This document shows, piece by piece, positions 36,055 through 45,017 of a stretch of DNA of 64,000 bases. Position numbers and translations under genes: made by a program. The stretch lies in the NCBI RefSeq assembly GCF_018736105.1, contig NZ_CP076135.1, forward strand, positions 4,028,001 to 4,092,000, read 5' to 3'. Source of the DNA: Bradyrhizobium sediminis. Its GTDB lineage: Bacteria > Pseudomonadota > Alphaproteobacteria > Rhizobiales > Xanthobacteraceae. Under the pieces are notes generated by a model. That model was not told where the DNA came from. It made no database searches and saw only the letters and a list, made by a program, of their open reading frames with translations. The number at the start of each line of letters is the position of its first letter. Position 1 is the first letter of the stretch.

Positions 36055-36735
36055 ATGAAGGCCGCTCCTTTCGCACGCTTGTTTCGCGCGGCCGTGCTCG
36101 GGGTTCTCCTGTCGGGGGGCGCCGCGCGCGCCGATTCTGACGAGCCGTTTGGGCTTCCCACCGTCGAGGCGCCGTCAAGTTCCTTGTCGGCGATTTGGCG
36201 GCAACTGCAACTGGACATCGAGGCTGACGAGCGGACGGTCGCCCGGTGCCGCGCTCAACCCGATGGATGTGGCTCGCCTGCCGCCCTCCGGTTCATCGAA
36301 ATCGTCGACGAAGCACGGCAATACGAGGGACGCGCGCGGGTCGGTCACATCAATCGCGCCGTCAATCTTGCGATTCACCCAACCAGGGATGGAGTTTGGA
36401 GATCGCCTCTCGACGCGCTGGCATCATCAGGGGATTGCAAGAACTATGCGGTCACCAAATACGCAGCACTGGGGGATGCGGGCATTCCTGCCAATGACCG
36501 TCGACTGATCATCGTCCACCCCAAATCGCCCCAACAGGGCGCCCATCTGGTCGTGGCGGTGCGCATTTCGGCACAATGGGTCCTCCTTGACAACAGATCG
36601 ATGACATTGGTCGAGAGCACCGCCCGGCACAATTATCTGCCAATTCTGGCGCTCGATCACTCCGGCGTCAGAGAGTTTCGGACGCTGCCGGGTACAGCCG
36701 TTTCAGGCCTGCCCTGCAACAAGGCTGTCGGCTAG
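36055..36735 (+). CDS. Transglutaminase-like cysteine protease (peptidase C93, LapG-like)
   Basis: A 226-residue periplasmic protease. A signal peptide (residues 1-26, ending GGAARA) precedes a BTLCP domain (C93). Catalytic Cys128 is in SGDCKNYAV, His164 in GAHLVV, and Asp179 in WVLLDN. In pseudomonads LapG clips surface adhesins when cyclic di-GMP falls, under control of LapD. No LapD or adhesin gene is visible here, so the target is unknown. No ribosome site precedes the ATG. Confidence 0.85.
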   Translation: MKAAPFARLFRAAVLGVLLSGGAARADSDEPFGLPTVEAPSSSLSAIWRQLQLDIEADERTVARCRAQPDGCGSPAALRFIEIVDEARQYEGRARVGHINRAVNLAIHPTRDGVWRSPLDALASSGDCKNYAVTKYAALGDAGIPANDRRLIIVHPKSPQQGAHLVVAVRISAQWVLLDNRSMTLVESTARHNYLPILALDHSGVREFRTLPGTAVSGLPCNKAVG

Positions 36736-36780
36736 CCATGCCCCGGCGCGGCTGTTCGTCCGTGCCCGCATGGGTGCCGC

Positions 36781-37797
36781 TCATCCCGAAAAGCGGCTTC
36801 GGTACTCCGAGGGCGATATGCCGAGGTGCCGAATGAATGCCCGCCGCATTCGTTCGTCGTCGCCGAACCCGGCCCGCCGCGCCACCTCGATCACGCCGCG
36901 GATTTCGCTGCTCTCCAGCAACAGCCGCGCGGTCTCCACGCGCAGCGCCTCGACGCCGCTTGCCGGCGTCATTCCGGTCCTGCTGACATAGGCGCGCGCG
37001 AAGGTTCGGGGGGTCATGCCAGCCTTCTTGGCGAGCGTTTCCACCTTGAGGTCGCCGGCAATATTTTCAATGATCCATGCGTGCAGTGCGCTGAACCGCC
37101 CCTCGACGTCGGAGGCTTGGGCCGCGAGCACCGTCGAAAACTGGCTTTGGCCGCCAGGGCGCTTGAGAAACACCACCAGCCTGCGCGCGACGTCGAGCGC
37201 GGTGGTATGGCCGAAATCCTCCTCGATCATGGCGAGCGCAAGGTCGATGCCGGCGCTGACGCCGGCCGATGTCCAGACCCGCCCGTCCTTGACGAAGATC
37301 GCATTCGGCTCGACGCGGACTTTTGGAAAACCGTCCGCCAGCCTCGGACAGTAGCGCCAATGCGTCGCGGCGCGCTTGCCATCCAGCGCGCCGATCCAGG
37401 CCAGCACGAACGCTCCGAGACAAACGGATGCCACCCGCCGGGCTTTGGGCAGCACCTCCATAATCCACTTCATCAGAACCGCGTCCTGCCGCAGCGCCCA
37501 GATGCCCGGGCCGCCGGGGATCACGAGGGTATCGACCTGGTTCGGTCGAATGCTGGCGAGCGGGGCGGTGTCGACCATCATCCCGACGTCGGTCGGCACC
37601 AATCCGCCCGAGGTCGAGAGGTACGACAGCGAGTAGCCCGCGCCGGGCAGGTCGATCGCCTGCAATTCCGCGAATACCTGCGCGGGACCCGAGATGTCGA
37701 GCAGGGTCACGCCGGGAAAGGCGACGATCGCCACGCGCCTTGCCGGGGCCTTTTCGCGCGGCTCCGGCCGCCGGAATTTGGCAGATTTCGAGGGCAT
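36781..37797 (-). CDS. GlxA-type transcriptional regulator (DJ-1/PfpI plus AraC HTH)
   Basis: A 338-residue regulator. A DJ-1/PfpI-like amidotransferase-fold domain (about residues 20-190, with VVAFPGVTLLDISGPAQVF-like start, VIPGGPG and VCLGAFVL containing the nucleophile-elbow Cys) is fused to an AraC DNA-binding domain (about 235-335, ending HLGISPSEYRSRF). The family senses amines or amides, for example arginine or glycine betaine catabolism. It is divergent, 53-62 bp from the acetyltransferase operon, and most likely controls it. The ATG at 37797 has AAGGACA upstream. Confidence 0.9.
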   Translation of the reverse strand: MPSKSAKFRRPEPREKAPARRVAIVAFPGVTLLDISGPAQVFAELQAIDLPGAGYSLSYLSTSGGLVPTDVGMMVDTAPLASIRPNQVDTLVIPGGPGIWALRQDAVLMKWIMEVLPKARRVASVCLGAFVLAWIGALDGKRAATHWRYCPRLADGFPKVRVEPNAIFVKDGRVWTSAGVSAGIDLALAMIEEDFGHTTALDVARRLVVFLKRPGGQSQFSTVLAAQASDVEGRFSALHAWIIENIAGDLKVETLAKKAGMTPRTFARAYVSRTGMTPASGVEALRVETARLLLESSEIRGVIEVARRAGFGDDERMRRAFIRHLGISPSEYRSRFSG

Positions 37798-37859
37798 ATT
37801 GTCCTTTAAGCCATTCAGGGCTCGCCTGTATAGCTCGCTAGGATAGCGGGGTGCCGGAC

Positions 37860-38573
37860 ATGTCACGAGAGCTGCGCCGCCAATACGGAACGATCGAATC
37901 GCCTTGGCCCGACTACGCGGTCTATAGTTTTCCTGATGCCTCGCGGGTCAGCCCGAACGAACAGCGGGCACTGATGGACGCGATGAACAATATCATCGCC
38001 GTCAACTGGCAAGCGACGGAGCCGCATTGGACGGCAGAATCCTCCCCGTTCGACAGGAAATTCAGCCTCGTCCTGGTCTATGACGCTACCGGACTGATAG
38101 CCTTTTCGGTCTACCGCAAGCTGCGGATCGCGGGCCGGCTGGCTATCTACCGCAGTGGCACCGAGGTACTTCCGGCCCATCAAGGCCGCGGCCTCTACGG
38201 ATTTTTCACGACGGAGGTCCTGAAGTCATCGGGCGCCGCCGACAGCGGCGATGCCGGCATCCTCTATGGATGGCGCACCCGCAATCCCATCGTGTGGGCC
38301 GCAAATGCCAAGATCTGCGAGAAGGTTACGCCCTCGCTGCTCGCTGACACCCAGGACGCAGTACTCCAGGCGGCCTGCGTCGAAATGTGCGAATTGCTCT
38401 ATCCCGGCAAGCGCCTCGAAGTACCCGGCATGATCATGCGCGGCGCCTACGGCCATATCAGGCATCACCGGCAGGTCTATCGCGGCGCAGCGTCGCTGGT
38501 CGACGCTGCGATGCAGCGCACCATCCCGGACTCGGCAGACGCCCTGTTCTCGGTCGGTCTCGTGAGGGGCTGA
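37860..38573 (+). CDS. GNAT-like acyltransferase, first gene of the heme N-oxygenase operon
   Basis: A 237-residue protein with one GNAT-like fold. The acetyl-CoA loop appears as LPAHQGRGLYGFF near residues 103-115. Several Cys (KICEKV, AACVEMCELL) occur in the second half. The ATG at 37860 is used; a GTG at 37851 gives three more residues. Its stop overlaps the start of the MFS gene (TGATG), showing translational coupling. The substrate is unknown; the context suggests modification of an amine or N-hydroxy product. Confidence 0.75.
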   Translation: MSRELRRQYGTIESPWPDYAVYSFPDASRVSPNEQRALMDAMNNIIAVNWQATEPHWTAESSPFDRKFSLVLVYDATGLIAFSVYRKLRIAGRLAIYRSGTEVLPAHQGRGLYGFFTTEVLKSSGAADSGDAGILYGWRTRNPIVWAANAKICEKVTPSLLADTQDAVLQAACVEMCELLYPGKRLEVPGMIMRGAYGHIRHHRQVYRGAASLVDAAMQRTIPDSADALFSVGLVRG

Positions 38574-39865
38574 TGGCGCTCACTGAACAACACACCGCGT
38601 TTAGCCCCGCCGTCCGCCCGACGGATCGCACCTATCTGGCCTGGGCAGCGGTGGCCACCGCCTACGCGATCGCCTTCCTGCAGCGGGTGTCGCCGCAATC
38701 GATCAGTTTGAATTTCATGGCCGATTTCAGCACCGATGCCGCCGGTGTAGCGATGCTCGCCTCGAGTTACTTCTGGGGCTACACCCTGATGCAGATTCCG
38801 GCGGGGGTTCTGGTCGACCGTTTCGGCGTCAAGCGCGTGGTGCTGTTCAGCATGACGGCGTCTTCACTCGGCAGCGCGGCGTTTGCGTTGGCGCCAAACC
38901 TGCTCGACGTCTTCCTGGCAAGATTGGTCATTGCCTGCGGCGATGCGCTGGTCTTCACCGCGCTTCTGAAGCTTGTTGCGCTTAGTTTCAAGGACGAACG
39001 GTTCGGCGTGATGTCGGGCATCTCGCAGGTGTCGGGCTATGTCGGCGGCGTATTGGCGACCACACCGCTCGCCGCTGCGGTGACCGGTTTTGGCTGGCGA
39101 GCGTGCTTTGTTTTTATCGCCTGCGTCGGCGTGGCGAACCTCGCCTTTGCCTCCGTGGCGCTCAAGCCGGATCCGGCGTCGCACAGCACCAGGACCTTGA
39201 AGAGCGTTCTTGCCGCCAGCCGGCAGTCCCTTTCGCAATTGGCGAACTGGGGATGCGCCATGACCTTTGCGTCCCACTTTGCCGTGGTGACGACGCTGTC
39301 GGGCGTCTGGGGAATTCCGATGGTGGCGCATTTCTTCAACATCTCACCGTCCGCCGCGAGCACACCCCTGCTCGCCTTCATGATCGGCAACGCGATCGGT
39401 TCGATCTTTCTTGGCCACATGGCGGACCGCGCGGCGGCCGCGCTTGACATGGCCCTGGTCCGCATCTGCCTGCTGCGGATGGTCCTGATCGCGATGCTGC
39501 TGCCCCCGGTCGCCCACGCGCTGGGCTTTCTCTACGTCACCGTCGTGTTCTCGGCCCTCGGACTGGTCGCCGGCGGGACCGTACCGCTGGTCCTGAAATG
39601 CACGAAGAAGATTTACACGGCCGATCTGATCGGCGTCGGCGCATCGGTCAACACCACGGCTGCGGGAATTTTCGCAGGCGCTTCGCAGCCCGTTATCGGA
39701 TTCGCCATGGTTGGCGTTAGCCAGCTTGCCGGGACCGATCTTGGGCACGGCACGGGCTCGGTCGGCGATGCCGGCTACGGCGCGCTCATTGGAATTCTGC
39801 TGCTCATGTCGCTGCCAGGCATTGCCGGCCCGCTGCTGATGAGGAGCAAATTGATAGTTCGTTAG
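38573..39865 (+). CDS. MFS transporter
   Basis: A 430-residue inner-membrane transporter with about 12 hydrophobic spans. The characteristic loop between helices 2 and 3 reads GVLVDRFGVKRVV. The shape suits the NNP/ACS-like or drug-efflux-like groups. It could import a substrate for, or export a product of, the downstream N-oxygenase. It overlaps the preceding stop codon, and the next gene begins 23 bp after it. Confidence 0.88.
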   Translation: MALTEQHTAFSPAVRPTDRTYLAWAAVATAYAIAFLQRVSPQSISLNFMADFSTDAAGVAMLASSYFWGYTLMQIPAGVLVDRFGVKRVVLFSMTASSLGSAAFALAPNLLDVFLARLVIACGDALVFTALLKLVALSFKDERFGVMSGISQVSGYVGGVLATTPLAAAVTGFGWRACFVFIACVGVANLAFASVALKPDPASHSTRTLKSVLAASRQSLSQLANWGCAMTFASHFAVVTTLSGVWGIPMVAHFFNISPSAASTPLLAFMIGNAIGSIFLGHMADRAAAALDMALVRICLLRMVLIAMLLPPVAHALGFLYVTVVFSALGLVAGGTVPLVLKCTKKIYTADLIGVGASVNTTAAGIFAGASQPVIGFAMVGVSQLAGTDLGHGTGSVGDAGYGALIGILLLMSLPGIAGPLLMRSKLIVR

Positions 39866-39888
39866 CCGCATTAATGGGAGGGGATGGA

Positions 39889-40644
39889 ATGTCGCGACTG
39901 TATTTGAGAAAGGGCGAAGTCGCCTCGAGCTACGCGGTGAGCACATGGCAAAGCGTGATGTTCTCCGAATTCGAAGCGCAGATGAGCAGCGAGGCGAGAC
40001 CCTTCCCCTGTGTGTTCGGAGTCGCCGGCTACCGGCAGGACCAGTTGCGCTACCTGTTCCTCGATCCATTCGATGTCGAGGTCCTCGGGGCGCAGCTCGC
40101 GCGGTTTGTCGCCGAATCCCGTTCGCACGGGCCGAACACGTCGCTGATCGTGTTTACCCGGCCGCGCCCGGTGCAGACGCTAGAGGCCTATTACCGGAAG
40201 ATGTGGCACACGCTCGATCAACTGGCGCGGCTGGACAGGAGTCCGTGGCCGGACATGATCCCCGAACAGATCGATCATCCGATGTGGGAGTTCTCGTTCG
40301 CGGGTGAGCCGATCTTCGTGGTATGCAGCACGCCTGCGCATGTGATGCGGCAAAGCCGCCGCTCCAGCGCATTCATGATGACGTTTCAACCGCGCTGGGT
40401 GTTTGAAAAGATCCTCGGAACGGAGAAGGCCGCCGCCGCCGCATTCGCCGAAGTACGCAAGCGGCTTATCCCCTACGACAGCACCAGCCCCTCGCCGCTG
40501 CTTGGACGCTACGGCGACGCCGACGGACGCGAACACAAGCAATACTTCCTGGCAGACGACAATCAAACCGAGGTGGGATGTCCGTTTGCCAAACTCGCGC
40601 AGAACAAGGCCTCTCCAGCCAAAGACAGGGAGCAAGCAGCATGA
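39889..40644 (+). CDS. YqcI/YcgG family protein (GntA/DcsA-like heme-dependent N-oxygenase)
   Basis: A 251-residue protein with the YqcI/YcgG pattern: FPCVFGVAGYRQDQLRYLF near the N-terminus, MWHTLDQLARLDRSPWP, and HPMWEFSFAGEPIFVV followed by PAHVMRQSRRSSAFMMTFQPR (read in parts). His130 and His151 are candidates for heme or active-site roles. Characterised relatives GntA (guanitoxin) and DcsA (D-cycloserine) are heme proteins that hydroxylate guanidino nitrogen. GGGAGGGG precedes the ATG at 39889. It overlaps the cupin start by 4 bp. The substrate is not known. Confidence 0.82.
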   Translation: MSRLYLRKGEVASSYAVSTWQSVMFSEFEAQMSSEARPFPCVFGVAGYRQDQLRYLFLDPFDVEVLGAQLARFVAESRSHGPNTSLIVFTRPRPVQTLEAYYRKMWHTLDQLARLDRSPWPDMIPEQIDHPMWEFSFAGEPIFVVCSTPAHVMRQSRRSSAFMMTFQPRWVFEKILGTEKAAAAAFAEVRKRLIPYDSTSPSPLLGRYGDADGREHKQYFLADDNQTEVGCPFAKLAQNKASPAKDREQAA

Positions 40645-40961
40645 CCCGGATCATCGCCGGCACGAAGACAGAATTCTCGATCGACCCCGCCATCCTGGCG
40701 TTGCTTCCGGCGCAGGGCTGCGTCGAATTGCAGCGCGATGCCCCGGGCAAGGTGCATCATTTCCACACCCACCCTGTGGATGAGATCCTCGTCATCATCA
40801 AAGGCGCGCTGAAATTTGAGTGGGAGGGCGGCGAGCGCATCTGCCGTCCTGGCGACACCATCCTGCTGCCCGCCGGCACGCTGCACCAATCCGAGGCGCT
40901 GGATGAAGCGATCTACGCGATCGCAACGCGCCCACCCGCCGTCAATCCGACCGGCAGCTGA
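40641..40961 (+). CDS. Single-domain cupin protein
   Basis: A 106-residue cupin with a full metal site: His42, His44 and Glu48 in HFHTHPVDE, and His82 in GTLHQS. Both cupin motifs are complete (GDTILLPAGTLH). The ATGA overlap couples it to the N-oxygenase gene. Small cupins in N-N and N-O forming pathways handle hydroxylamine or guanidine intermediates, so a follow-up step on the N-oxygenase product is a reasonable inference. Confidence 0.85.
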   Translation: MTRIIAGTKTEFSIDPAILALLPAQGCVELQRDAPGKVHHFHTHPVDEILVIIKGALKFEWEGGERICRPGDTILLPAGTLHQSEALDEAIYAIATRPPAVNPTGS

Positions 40962-40994
40962 GGCAGCGGTACGTTATTGGGAGAACGAGGGTAA

Positions 40995-41180
40995 TCAGGA
41001 CAATGTGGGATCGCTGTCGGCCGAGTCGGCCGCGAGACGTTCGACCAGTTCGATGATTTCAAAACGCTGGCCGGGCGCAAGTTTAAGGAAGGCCTTCAAT
41101 AGCCGCAGGCTTTCGACGGTTTCGCTCGATGGAGCTCCGAGCCTCTTCTGCAGCTCTGCAACAAATGTGGGATTTTTCAT
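40995..41180 (-). CDS. Small conserved hypothetical protein
   Basis: A 61-residue helical protein (MKNPTFVAELQKRLGAPSSE, then LLKAFLKLAPGQRFEIIELV). It resembles short rhizobial regulators without a known domain. The ATG at 41180 has AAGGTG upstream. It is divergent from the next small gene, with a 25-bp gap. Confidence 0.55.
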   Translation of the reverse strand: MKNPTFVAELQKRLGAPSSETVESLRLLKAFLKLAPGQRFEIIELVERLAADSADSDPTLS

Positions 41181-41205
41181 CTCGCACCTTAGATGAGGAA
41201 CAGGA

Positions 41206-41391
41206 ATGACATATCCAGATAAACGCGAAGGCCTGGCCCGAAAGGTCGATACAGCAGCGCAGGAGGCCGAGCGCCTCGGCCTGACGACAGCTACATTGAT
41301 ACTCCGGATGGCGCGCCTCGAAATTGACCGGGCGGAACCCGACGAAGTTGAAATTATGCCAAGGAACAACCCGCGCGGCAAGCCAAACTGA
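41206..41391 (+). CDS. Small conserved hypothetical protein
   Basis: A 61-residue charged protein (MTYPDKREGLARKVDTAAQE, then TATLILRMARLEIDRAEPDE). GAGGAACAGGA precedes the ATG. I recall it as a bradyrhizobial hypothetical with no assigned function. Confidence 0.55.
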   Translation: MTYPDKREGLARKVDTAAQEAERLGLTTATLILRMARLEIDRAEPDEVEIMPRNNPRGKPN

Positions 41392-41581
41392 GGGCCTAAA
41401 ACCGCCACCAACCGCCAAACCGTGCCAGATTCGGGTCCGGCGCGACGCATTGGGCGGGCTTGGCTATATCCAAAATCGCCAACTCGAGGCCGCCTTGGTG
41501 GCGACCTCTTTCCGCTTCGCTTCCAGCGAGCGGCGCAGGTCACGGCGGCATATTCGCCCGCGCCCCCGCCTGACCCGCAGG

Positions 41582-41980
41582 CTAGTATGGGTAATAGCGG
41601 TAGTAACGAGGGCCGTAATAATACGGTCCATAGCCGTAGTAGCCAGGTCCGTAATAACCGGGTCCGTAACCGTAATAGCCGGGTCCATAGTAATAGTAGT
41701 CGTCGCGCCGTTGTTGCGCGGCAATCGCGCCGATGGTTCCAATCATCATGCCCATCATAGCGAGCCCGGCGGCGTTGCCGCCGCGGTAGTAGCGGCGACG
41801 GCGAGCGCTGAAGTCCGTGGCATCGCTGGACTGCGCGGTCGACGCAACGTCGGTTGATGCGGCCTTGACCGAGCCGGCGGCAGCCGTCAGCGGCTCTGAC
41901 ATCGTGAGTGCCAGCGCGGCGATTGTCGCCACGGCGGCGCCGCGGCCAATCCAGGAAGTTGACGCTTTTCGCTTCGACAT
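41582..41980 (-). CDS. Exported Tyr/Gly-rich protein
   Basis: A 132-residue protein. An N-terminal hydrophobic stretch (GAAVATIAALALTMSEPLTA) acts as signal. A second hydrophobic segment (AAGLAMMGMMIGTIGAIAA) is followed by a Tyr/Gly/Pro repeat tail (DDYYYYGPGYYGYGPGYYGP). The tail repeats GYYGPGYYGYGP-like units. The family is common in Bradyrhizobium, and its role in the envelope is unknown. Confidence 0.72.
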   Translation of the reverse strand: MSKRKASTSWIGRGAAVATIAALALTMSEPLTAAAGSVKAASTDVASTAQSSDATDFSARRRRYYRGGNAAGLAMMGMMIGTIGAIAAQQRRDDYYYYGPGYYGYGPGYYGPGYYGYGPYYYGPRYYRYYPY

Positions 41981-42213
41981 CTCAATCCCCTCATCGTGAA
42001 TGAGTTGAGAAGGTAGAATAGGTATCCTCTCTCGCGTAATGCTTGATGCAGCTCAAGGTTTTCCCGCCATCCTCGCAGGTCCTGAAAGCCGCCTTCCGGC
42101 GCCGCCGAGGCATGACATTGATGACCGAGCGTCCGGCCTCATGTTCCGTCTGGCGTCGGCATTCTCAACGCCTCGGCCGATATCGGATACCTCGCATCCG
42201 GTCCGGCGCGGCG

Positions 42214-43479
42214 TCAGCTCACTCCGACCGTTGCAACCATCCCGAAAGCTCCCGCCTCGGCAAGTGCCGCGATCCGCGCGGCGTCATAGCCGAGCGTCTT
42301 GCGCAGGACGTCCATCGTGTGCTCGCCGAGCAAGGGCGCGGCTACGGGGTCGGCGACCGGCGTCAGGCTGAGACGGATCGGCTGCTCGATATTGGGGACC
42401 GTGCCGGCGGCCGGGTGCGGGATCTGGCTGACGCGATGGCGCTCGCGCACTTCCGGCGAGTTGAAGGCTTCCTCGACGGTACGAAGATAACCGACCGGAA
42501 TGTTGGCCGCCTTCATCCTCGTCACCCAGTTTTCGCGAAGGTCCTGCACAAAAATGCCGGTGAGGATCGCGCGCAGTCTGTCCTTGTTGGCGGTTCGTAG
42601 ACGCCGGTCGGCGAATTCTCCGCTGGCGAGATCGGGCCGGCCCAGCACGTCGATGACGAGGCGCCGGTACAGCCGGTCATTGGCGCAGGCAATATAAAAC
42701 GGCGCGTCGGCGGCTTCGTAGAGGCCGACCGATGGAGAGCCATTTGGCGAGTTGCCCTGGCGGCTGAAATTCTCACCGGTCATCAAATGGGCCATGCCGT
42801 AAAATCCCGTCATCCCCAACGCCACATCGAACAGCGCCACCTCGACATGCTGGCCGCGGCCGAGCCGGTCGCGGGCGAACAACGCCAGCAGGATGGCATT
42901 GCAGGCCGACATGCCCGTCACCATGTCGATCGCAGGCGGCCCGGTCCGCACCGGCGGTCCGTCCGGAAAGCCGTTGAGCGACATGAACCCGCTTTCAGCC
43001 TGCGTGATCGGGTCGAAGCCGGGACGCGATGCAAACGGCCCCTGGCGGCCGTAAGCCGAGATCGAGCAATAGACCAGCCGGGGATTGGATGGCGCGACCG
43101 ACGGGTAATCCAGGCCATACTTCTTCATCACGCCGGCGGAGAAGTTTTCCACCACCACATCGGCCCGCGCGATCAATTCGCGCGCGACCTCGCAAGCCGC
43201 CGGATTGGTGAAATCGAGAACGATGCCGCGCTTGTTGCGATTCAAGCTGACATAGGCGGCACTTTCGCCGGCGAGATCGGCGTGTTCATAGCTCCGCGTA
43301 TCGTCGCCGCCATCCGGGTTCTCGATCTTGATGACCTCGGCGCCGAAATCGGCAAGCGTCTGCGTGCAGGCGGGACCAGCGACGACACGGGTGAAATCGA
43401 CGACCAGCAGTCCATCGAGAGCGGTCGGTTCGTTCCTGGCGCGCGGTGTGCGCTGCGGCAAATGCGGTCTTGCAGTCAC
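42214..43479 (-). CDS. CaiB/BaiF-type CoA-transferase (family III)
   Basis: A 421-residue enzyme that moves CoA between carboxylic acids. Family III features include LLVVDFTRVVAGPACTQTLADFGAEVIKIENPDGGDDTR (read in parts) near residue 25-60, YCSISAYGRQGPFASRPGFD, and DRLGRGQHVEVALFD. The catalytic Asp probably lies in the PGFDPITQAESGFM region. The substrate is unknown. A decayed TRAP permease lies upstream on the same strand, hinting at a former uptake-and-activation unit for an organic acid. Confidence 0.9.
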   Translation of the reverse strand: MTARPHLPQRTPRARNEPTALDGLLVVDFTRVVAGPACTQTLADFGAEVIKIENPDGGDDTRSYEHADLAGESAAYVSLNRNKRGIVLDFTNPAACEVARELIARADVVVENFSAGVMKKYGLDYPSVAPSNPRLVYCSISAYGRQGPFASRPGFDPITQAESGFMSLNGFPDGPPVRTGPPAIDMVTGMSACNAILLALFARDRLGRGQHVEVALFDVALGMTGFYGMAHLMTGENFSRQGNSPNGSPSVGLYEAADAPFYIACANDRLYRRLVIDVLGRPDLASGEFADRRLRTANKDRLRAILTGIFVQDLRENWVTRMKAANIPVGYLRTVEEAFNSPEVRERHRVSQIPHPAAGTVPNIEQPIRLSLTPVADPVAAPLLGEHTMDVLRKTLGYDAARIAALAEAGAFGMVATVGVS

Positions 43480-43529
43480 GGGCAGATTTTCCTTTTCTTC
43501 TTATATCGCGATTGGCAGCCACCCGCGGG

Positions 43530-44091
43530 TTAGCGCCGGGGTACGAGTTTAATGTCGATTTTCGGGAAAGCCCAGAGTGCGCGACTACCCGGCACCCCCG
43601 CTATCTCAACATATCTGGCAATCAGGCGCGGCAGAAAAAGGGACACGCTGGGCCAGATGATGAGCGCCGCCAGCACGAGCAGCATCGGTATCAGCATGAT
43701 GACCGTATCCTTGAGCGCATAGCGCAGCCGCACTCCAGCTATGGCGCAGGCGATCATGAGGCACAGGCAGGCCGTAGGGCGGCGTCACCAGCCCGAACGC
43801 CAGCGAGACGATCGAGATGATTGCAAACTGCACCGGGTGAAGATCGACCGACCTCGCCAGCGGTTCAAGCACGGTGCCGACGATCACGATCGCCGGAATG
43901 GCGTCGAGGAAGCAGCCGACGACCAGGAAGCAGAACGATATGAAGAAGCCTGCAGCAATCGGTCCCATGCCCCAGGTCGAGACGTTGGCCAGCAGCGCCT
44001 CAGGGATCTTGTAGTAGGCCAGCAACCAGCCGAACGCGCTCGCGGTGCCGATACAGAACAATGCGACGCCAGCCAGGCGCCCCCATCCCTT
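43530..44091 (-). pseudogene. TRAP transporter large-permease remnant
   Basis: From about 44091 the minus strand encodes the C-terminal part of a DctM-like permease (KGWGRLAGVALFCIGTASAF, then FLDAIPAIVIVGTVLEPLAR and GLVTPPYGL). The frame breaks at about 43772: a 4-bp duplication (GCCTGCCTGTG) shifts it, and the end (MIACAIAGVRLRYALKDTVI to FLPRLIARYV) continues in another frame. The first ~250 residues are missing. The gene is both truncated and frameshifted, so it is clearly dead. The 231 bases from 44092 to 44322 hold nothing coding. Confidence 0.85.
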
Positions 44092-44322
44092 GTCGTCGGG
44101 ATTTTGGGTGTTCGCGACTGATGGCAGTCGCCGTGCAGCGTGGCTGCAATACCAAGCGTATGCAAAAGAGGGCCTCCATGGAAGCCAATTTTGGGATGCG
44201 GCGGCCAGAAGGGAAATTTCACGCACCGATCCGAAGCCGTCAGCGCTTGAACGAGGCTGCCGGCAACGACAGCGCAGTTGCCGGCCTACATGTTGGGGCG
44301 CCGGCTTCGTGTGCGGCGCACA

Positions 44323-44874
44323 CTACCGTTTCTCCGTCGCGAATCCGTACATCAACGCCAGCCGATCGAGACATTCCTTGAACCTGCGCGCGAAATAGTC
44401 GATCCAGCGCTGGCCGCGCAAGCCTCGCCGCTGTCCGATCTGCTCCATGGTCATTCCCTGAACGAGGACATCATGCACCAGTGCCGAGCCGTCGGCGCCG
44501 AGTTCGCGCTCGGCGCGGTTCAGCCGCAGCGCGGCCTTGCGCTGGCCTTCGGTAATCGGCTCCCGCATCTCGCCGCCATCGACATATTCCCTGGTGGGGT
44601 CGACGGCCCGCGGTCCGCGTTCGGCTTTTTCCCAATCCGCCTGAAAAGCGCGCCCACCCTGGTACTGCGCTTCATCGATGTGGCGGTGCGAGTGCAACCG
44701 CCCCAAGGGATCGTTGCGGATCGAACGCAGGGTGACAATCTTATCCCCCGGCTCCAGGCCAAGGGGATCGTCGACTTCAATCGCAGCCACTTCCGCATTG
44801 CGCGGCAAGTCACGGGATCGCCGGTCATGCGCCTTCGCCGGACTATGCGGTTTCTTGCGTCTCGCTCGTGCCAC
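44323..44874 (-). CDS. Phage-type hypothetical protein with a C-terminal helix-turn-helix
   Basis: A 183-residue basic protein. The N-terminus is Arg/Lys-rich (ARARRKKPHSPAKAHDRRSR). The C-terminal part (VLVQGMTMEQIGQRRGLRGQ, then RWIDYFARRFKECLDRLA) looks like a sigma-region-4-like or late-regulator HTH. The GTG at 44874 has GGAG 9 nt upstream. It is the last gene of the gcrA-like operon and may be a transcription activator or antiterminator. Confidence 0.6.
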   Translation of the reverse strand: MARARRKKPHSPAKAHDRRSRDLPRNAEVAAIEVDDPLGLEPGDKIVTLRSIRNDPLGRLHSHRHIDEAQYQGGRAFQADWEKAERGPRAVDPTREYVDGGEMREPITEGQRKAALRLNRAERELGADGSALVHDVLVQGMTMEQIGQRRGLRGQRWIDYFARRFKECLDRLALMYGFATEKR

Positions 44875-45017
44875 TTCTTGCTTCTCCGTATGATGATGAA
44901 ATCCGACTCGCCGGCGCGTCAATCGCCGGGCCGGCAAGACCGGAGGGTCTTCCGCAGTCACTTCCAGCTAATGTGCCGCAAGATTCAGCCAGCCGCGTCC
45001 CACCCGCAGGGGTCGGC

